NCBI GenBank assembly: GCA_018399865.1
Contig: JAGYNL010000136.1
Span: 1-16,515, forward strand
Direction of reading: 5' to 3'
DNA length: 16,515 nucleotides
From: Candidatus Bipolaricaulota bacterium
GTDB lineage: Bacteria; Bipolaricaulota; Bipolaricaulia; UBA7950; UBA9294
Below are positions 12,984-16,515 of the stretch, piece by piece (position 1 is the stretch's first letter; every line of letters starts with the position of its first letter). Below the pieces are notes generated by a model. The model searched no databases, had not been told where the DNA came from, and was given only the letters and a program-made list of their open reading frames with translations. The position numbers were made by a program, and so were the translations under genes.

Positions 12984-13879
12984 ACGAGCATATTGCACAG
13001 CTCATTGAACTTCCGGAGACTCGTCCTTCCTTACAGGAAGGCGAGGCTCTTTGCCGGCGGTTAGCACTTTCACATTATGAGAACTTCACGGTTGTGTCGC
13101 GCCTGATCCCTCGTAGGATGCGGCAACCACTTTATAACCTGTACGCATTCTGTCGCACGGTAGATGATATTGGAGATGAGGCCCCTGGTGATCGAAATGT
13201 CCTGCTGGATCGCTTCGAAGGCCAGCTTTCAGCGGCATACGAAGGAAAAGCTTACCATCCGGTTCTGGTCGCTCTGCAGGCAACCGTAAATCAGTTTGAC
13301 TTACCTCACAATCTGTTCCAGCGCCTTATTATTGCTAATAAGATGGATCAAGAGATAAAGAGTTACCGAACCTTCGCGGATCTGCTCAACTACTGCGAGC
13401 ACTCTGCCACCCCAGTAGGCAGGCTTTTTCTTAGGGTTTTTGGCTACCAGGATGAAAAGTTACTGTCGCTTTCTGACCACACGTGCATTGCGTTACAGCT
13501 TACGAATTTTTGGCAGGACGTAAAGCGTGATCATGAGCAAGGACGTATTTACATTCCAGCAGACGAAATGGATGAATATGGTGTAGACGAGAATGATCTA
13601 TCAGCGCCATCTGCAAGCGATGAGTTCAAGAGTCTTATGTGTTTCCAGGTGGAGCGCGCCAGGCTTTACTTCAGGAAAGGATTTCCACTAGTTAATCATA
13701 TCCATGGTCTTCTCAGGGTCGACATTGCTCTTTTTTCTAGAGGTGGGTTGGCAATCCTTGATAAGGTGGAGCGGCTTGCTTGCGACACCTTAAGAAAGCG
13801 TCCAACCCTCAGTAAGATAGAAAAGATTGGGCTTTTCTTGTCCACGTTGGTAACTCACAGGTGGGAAAGATGGACCTAG
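12977..13879 (+). CDS. hpnC: Hydroxysqualene synthase HpnC
   Basis: A 300-residue head-to-head prenyl synthase of the squalene/phytoene synthase family. HpnC converts presqualene diphosphate to hydroxysqualene. The first Asp-rich motif is DDIGDE (63-68) in YAFCRTVDDIGDE and the second is NFWQDVKRDHEQGRIYIP (177-194). HYENF (33-37) near the N-terminus is a mark of HpnC rather than HpnD. The start ATG at 12977 lies within the last codons of yjbQ, and the Shine-Dalgarno is weak. HpnD follows with a 10-base overlap. The order hpnC-hpnD-hpnE is the usual one in hopanoid clusters. Confidence 0.92.
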   Translation: MVNEHIAQLIELPETRPSLQEGEALCRRLALSHYENFTVVSRLIPRRMRQPLYNLYAFCRTVDDIGDEAPGDRNVLLDRFEGQLSAAYEGKAYHPVLVALQATVNQFDLPHNLFQRLIIANKMDQEIKSYRTFADLLNYCEHSATPVGRLFLRVFGYQDEKLLSLSDHTCIALQLTNFWQDVKRDHEQGRIYIPADEMDEYGVDENDLSAPSASDEFKSLMCFQVERARLYFRKGFPLVNHIHGLLRVDIALFSRGGLAILDKVERLACDTLRKRPTLSKIEKIGLFLSTLVTHRWERWT

Positions 13880-14724
13880 AGAGTTCATATCGTCTCTGCC
13901 AACGGATCACGCGTCATGAGGCAAAGAACTTCTATTACGCGTTTGTGACCCTTCCACGGGAGAAGCGTAGAGCCATCTATGCTGTATACGCATTTTGCCG
14001 GGAAGCAGACGATATTGCTGATAGTGATCTGGCGCTTGAGCAGAAGAAGCAAAATCTGAAAGGCCTTCGATCCAGGCTCTATCAAGCACAAGAAGGTGAT
14101 CCACAAGAGAACGCAGATATTGCTCTATCAGACGCGATCGCGCGCTTTGGAATTGGTGTAAGCGATCTTGCCCACGTCATCGATGGAGTGGAGATGGATC
14201 TTGTAATTTCACGTTATGAGAACATTAGGGATCTAGAATTGTATTGTTCTCGAGTTGCCTCGGCAGTAGGTCAATCTGTTCTTCCTATCCTGGCTGGAAC
14301 GAAGAATGAAGTCGACTCCAAAATGCGGCATTTAGGAGAAAAGCTAGGCATGGGATTGCAGCTAGCAAACATCGTTAGGGATTTAGCAGAAGATATCAGG
14401 ATTGATCGTATCTATATCCCACAGGAAGATCTGCTCAATTTTGAAGTAAAAGAGCAGATGCTTAGGGATGGGGTTATGAATGATCAGCTACGCAGTCTGT
14501 TATCCTTTGAGATTAAGCGAGCATTACAATACATACGTGAAGGGCAGCGCCTTTCAGAATACCTACCCAGAAACGCGCGAGCGTGTATCAAGCTTCTTTC
14601 ATTGATCTACACTCGTGTCATGGAAATGGCTATCTCAAGGGATTACGATGTGTTCAAGGGGAAATTATCCCTGTCTACCCTCCGAAAGAGCACATTAATC
14701 ATCTGCGCATGGTTAAAGCGGTGA
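13870..14724 (+). CDS. hpnD: Presqualene diphosphate synthase HpnD
   Basis: A 284-residue member of the squalene/phytoene synthase family. HpnD joins two farnesyl diphosphates into presqualene diphosphate. Motifs are AKNFYYAF (18-25), the first Asp-rich DDIAD (47-51) in YAFCREADDIAD, and the second NIVRDLAEDIRIDRIYIP (167-184). This fits HpnD better than HpnC. The ATG at 13870 was chosen because CAGGTGGG precedes it; a GTG at 13861 is three codons upstream. It overlaps hpnC by 10 bases. The substrate should come from the prenyl synthase half of the gene at 5351-6994. Confidence 0.92.
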   Translation: MDLESSYRLCQRITRHEAKNFYYAFVTLPREKRRAIYAVYAFCREADDIADSDLALEQKKQNLKGLRSRLYQAQEGDPQENADIALSDAIARFGIGVSDLAHVIDGVEMDLVISRYENIRDLELYCSRVASAVGQSVLPILAGTKNEVDSKMRHLGEKLGMGLQLANIVRDLAEDIRIDRIYIPQEDLLNFEVKEQMLRDGVMNDQLRSLLSFEIKRALQYIREGQRLSEYLPRNARACIKLLSLIYTRVMEMAISRDYDVFKGKLSLSTLRKSTLIICAWLKR

Positions 14725-16028
14725 AGCCGGTAGTTGTTATTGGTGGCGGCCCAGCTGGAATTGCCAGCGCAATTTACCTTTCTCAGAAAGGTGTGAAAAC
14801 TCTTCTGGTGGAGAGAAGCGCTCGCCTTGGTGGTCGAGCTGCATCTTTCTTCTTTCCCAGGATGAGAGAGGAAGTTGACTATGGCCAGCACGTGCTGATG
14901 AGGTGCTGTAAAGATTCGATCCGGCTATTGGAGCTTCTGGGACAGAAAGACGCGGTTTCGTTTCAGCCAAGACTAGACATTGTTCTCTCAGATGAGGAAA
15001 AAAAGATAAACATCAAATCTTCTCCTCTTATTGGGCCACTTCATATTCTTCCAAGTTTACTTTTCTACAGCTTCCTAACCGTGTCCGAGCGGATGCGGGT
15101 TATGCGGGCCGGGTTATCGCTTTTGTTGAAGGATGCAGGTGAAACATCATTTGGGGAGTGGCTTTCTTTTCATGGACAGACAACCAGGGCTATAAATCTG
15201 CTGTGGGACCCAATATGTGTTGCTACCCTGAACGCACATGTGCATGATGTGAGCGCCAGTATAGCCCAGTTAGTGTTTCAAAAGGGTTTTTTCCGTCCAC
15301 ACGGTGCGGATATTGGCCTGTTTAAGAAACCACTATCTGAGATTTTTTCATCGGCTATCCCATTTGTTAAGAATAGGCGTGGAGAAGTATTCCTTGGATC
15401 TTCTGCCAGGAGAATAGCAGTTGATGATGGACAGGTGCAAGGCGTCGAAATGTCAAATGGAGAAGTTATCCAAGCAATTGCGGTCATCAGCGCCGTCTCC
15501 CACACTGATCTTGGCTCGCTTCTTCCAGAAAGCGCATTGCAGGATCACTTTTTCGGCTGGCTATTGCAGATCCAGGATTCGCCGATTGTGGACGTTCACC
15601 TATGGTTTGATTGCCAGGTTATGGAGGAGTTATTTGTCGTAGGATTAAGCACCATGTCACAGGCAGTATTCGACGTATCCGCAATACATGGTGACCTCGA
15701 CAAACACCACATCACTGTCTCACGCAGCGCCGCTACAGCTCTTATCAACATGCCTGTACAAAAGATTGTTGAACTGACCCTATCTGGAATTGAAAAGTTA
15801 CTGCCACTATCTCGTAATGCTAAGCTTCTTGACTCGCTGGTGATTAAGAGCAAAAAGGCAACCTTTGTTCCATCTCCGAGAATCGACACTGTGCGCCCGC
15901 CCAATATAGCACCTATAAGAGGGCTCTTTCTAGCCGGCGATTATACGGCCACTGCTTGGCCGTCTACCATAGAAGGGGCTATCAGGTCGGGTATGAACGC
16001 CGCAGAGGCAGTGTTGGCGCGTTATTGA
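14709..16028 (+). CDS. hpnE: Hydroxysqualene-reducing FAD enzyme HpnE (squalene formation)
   Basis: A 439-residue flavoprotein of the phytoene desaturase-like amine oxidase family. HpnE reduces hydroxysqualene to squalene, completing the HpnCDE route. The N-terminal dinucleotide-binding motif is VVVIGGGPAGIAS (8-20), followed by ERSARLGGRAASF (35-47). The C-terminal FAD motif LAGDYTATAWPSTIEGAI lies about 408-425. The open frame extends upstream to 14583 but the homologous part begins at ATG 14709, or perhaps GTG 14721, which would overlap the hpnD stop as GTGA. Neither has a clear ribosome site. This is the last gene of the operon and faces the convergent parvulin gene 18 bases away. Confidence 0.92.
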   Translation: MVKAVKPVVVIGGGPAGIASAIYLSQKGVKTLLVERSARLGGRAASFFFPRMREEVDYGQHVLMRCCKDSIRLLELLGQKDAVSFQPRLDIVLSDEEKKINIKSSPLIGPLHILPSLLFYSFLTVSERMRVMRAGLSLLLKDAGETSFGEWLSFHGQTTRAINLLWDPICVATLNAHVHDVSASIAQLVFQKGFFRPHGADIGLFKKPLSEIFSSAIPFVKNRRGEVFLGSSARRIAVDDGQVQGVEMSNGEVIQAIAVISAVSHTDLGSLLPESALQDHFFGWLLQIQDSPIVDVHLWFDCQVMEELFVVGLSTMSQAVFDVSAIHGDLDKHHITVSRSAATALINMPVQKIVELTLSGIEKLLPLSRNAKLLDSLVIKSKKATFVPSPRIDTVRPPNIAPIRGLFLAGDYTATAWPSTIEGAIRSGMNAAEAVLARY

Positions 16029-16046
16029 GTCGCTTGATGTCAACCT

Positions 16047-16325
16047 TTACTGGCTTCGACTTGTAATCTCAATCAGGTGATATCCAAATCTGGTCTGTAC
16101 AGGTCCGTGCACTTCGTGTAGTGGCTCATTGAAGACAACCCTGTCGAACTCGGGTACCATCTGGCCAGGAGCAAATTCTCCAAGGTCACCACCAGATTGG
16201 CCTGATGGACACTTGGAATGTTCCATGGCAATGGCCGCGAAGTCTTCGCCCTTCTCGATTCGCTTCTTCAGTTCCTGGCATTCAACTTCAAAATCAACCA
16301 GTATGTGTCGAGCTGTGGCTCTCAT
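16047..16325 (-). CDS. ppiC: Small parvulin-type peptidyl-prolyl isomerase (PpiC-like)
   Basis: A 92-residue single-domain parvulin, the same size as E. coli PpiC and without a signal peptide, so probably cytoplasmic. Typical elements are ARHILV (5-10), DFAAIAMEHSKCPS (28-41), GGDLGEF (45-51), MVPEFDRVVF (56-65), GPVQTRFGYHLI (74-85). The active-site pattern (H7, C39, F64, H83) is intact. ATG at 16325 follows a strong GGGAGGT. It converges on hpnE with 18 bases between stops and no clear terminator in between. It has no evident link to hopanoids. Confidence 0.93.
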   Translation of the reverse strand: MRATARHILVDFEVECQELKKRIEKGEDFAAIAMEHSKCPSGQSGGDLGEFAPGQMVPEFDRVVFNEPLHEVHGPVQTRFGYHLIEITSRSQ

Positions 16326-16360
16326 TGTACCTCCCTGTATATGATTTTATGCAAATCCTT

Positions 16361-16389
16361 AAGTTATTTTAGGTACAGTAATTTGTCAA
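16361..16389 (-). promoter_or_regulatory. Candidate promoter of the parvulin gene
   Basis: On the minus strand a perfect -35 box TTGACA (16389-16384), a 17-base spacer and TAACTT (16366-16361; three of six matches) lie ahead of the parvulin ATG, giving a leader of about 30 bases that contains its Shine-Dalgarno. The surroundings are AT-rich. The -10 box is poor, so this is moderate support. Confidence 0.4.
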
Positions 16390-16454
16390 TAAAACCTTCC
16401 TAAAACTGCTAAACCAACAACTATCACTCATTCGCAAGACCAGCGGATCTGTTT

Positions 16455-16515
16455 TTACAGGATCGTCAGATAGCGATCGAGCTCATAAGGATGAACCTGG
16501 GAGCGGTAAGCATCC
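16455..16515 (-). CDS. glnA: Probable glutamine synthetase, C-terminal end only (partial)
   Basis: The last 19 codons and TAA stop of a minus-strand gene enter from the right edge. They read DAYRSQVHPYELDRYLTIL. An acidic residue, then Y-R-x-x-V-x-P-[YW]-E-x-x-R-Y-L, is how many type I glutamine synthetases end, where the enzyme makes glutamine from glutamate, ammonia and ATP. Only this tail is visible, so the subtype and adenylylation site cannot be judged. The parvulin gene lies 129 bases downstream in the same direction. Confidence 0.6.
   Translation of the reverse strand, partial: DAYRSQVHPYELDRYLTIL

Noticed and set aside
14583..14708. Upstream extension of the hpnE frame
   Set aside because: It lies inside hpnD, shows no flavoprotein similarity, and the dinucleotide-binding motif fits a start at 14709 or 14721.
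15596..15904. 102-codon minus-strand frame within hpnE
   Set aside because: It is antisense shadow of a well-supported flavoprotein, with no start signal or domain.
1..16515. Search for tRNA, rRNA, CRISPR arrays, transposases and attachment sites
   Set aside because: No T-loop/acceptor patterns, no evenly spaced direct repeats, no transposase or integrase motifs and no terminal inverted repeats around gene blocks were seen.

Overview
The window is bacterial: ATG/GTG starts preceded by purine-rich Shine-Dalgarno sites, tightly overlapping genes, and G+C near one half judged by eye. Its core is a large plus-strand operon (about 3203-16028) for hopanoid (bacterial triterpenoid) lipids, headed by a two-component signalling system. 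The organism cannot be named from the sequence. The prenyl synthase is of the IdsA/GGPPS-like type, and squalene is made by the HpnC-HpnD-HpnE route. NarL-type regulators are prominent and DUF3467 and parvulin genes are nearby. This would fit a Chloroflexota-like or other deep-branching environmental lineage, but that placement is low confidence.

Layout. Positions 2-64 hold the last 20 codons of a histidine kinase, overlapped by a single-domain CheY/Rcp1-type receiver (57-494). Positions 495-895 have no convincing gene but are rich in inverted repeats. A minus-strand gene (896-1642) encodes an unrecognised, probably exported protein. Divergent from it, 1839-3053 encodes an L-fucose isomerase-like protein. 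Then come a DUF3467 protein (3203-3481), a six-helix membrane histidine kinase of the NarX/DesK type (3490-4737), and a NarL-type response regulator (4709-5293). Next is the most unusual gene of the window: one open frame (5351-6994) joining a complete NarL-type response regulator to a complete trans-prenyl diphosphate synthase.

The operon continues without a gap through hpnH, hpnG, ispG, shc, ispH, yjbQ, hpnC, hpnD and hpnE. Every junction from the fusion gene to hpnE is an overlap of 1 to 16 bases. On the minus strand, converging on hpnE, are a small parvulin prolyl isomerase (16047-16325) and, at the right edge, the C-terminal end of a probable glutamine synthetase.

How the genes fit together. 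IspG and IspH are the last two enzymes of the MEP pathway and supply IPP/DMAPP. The prenyl synthase half of the fusion would make farnesyl diphosphate. HpnD, HpnC and HpnE convert this to squalene by way of presqualene diphosphate and hydroxysqualene. Shc cyclises squalene to hopene, HpnH adds an adenosyl group, and HpnG removes adenine to give ribosylhopane. A membrane kinase and two receiver/DNA-binding proteins, one physically fused to the committed prenyl synthase, sit at the head. Hopanoid synthesis may therefore respond to a membrane or environmental signal at both transcription and enzyme level. That link is inferred from gene order and domain fusion, not proven.
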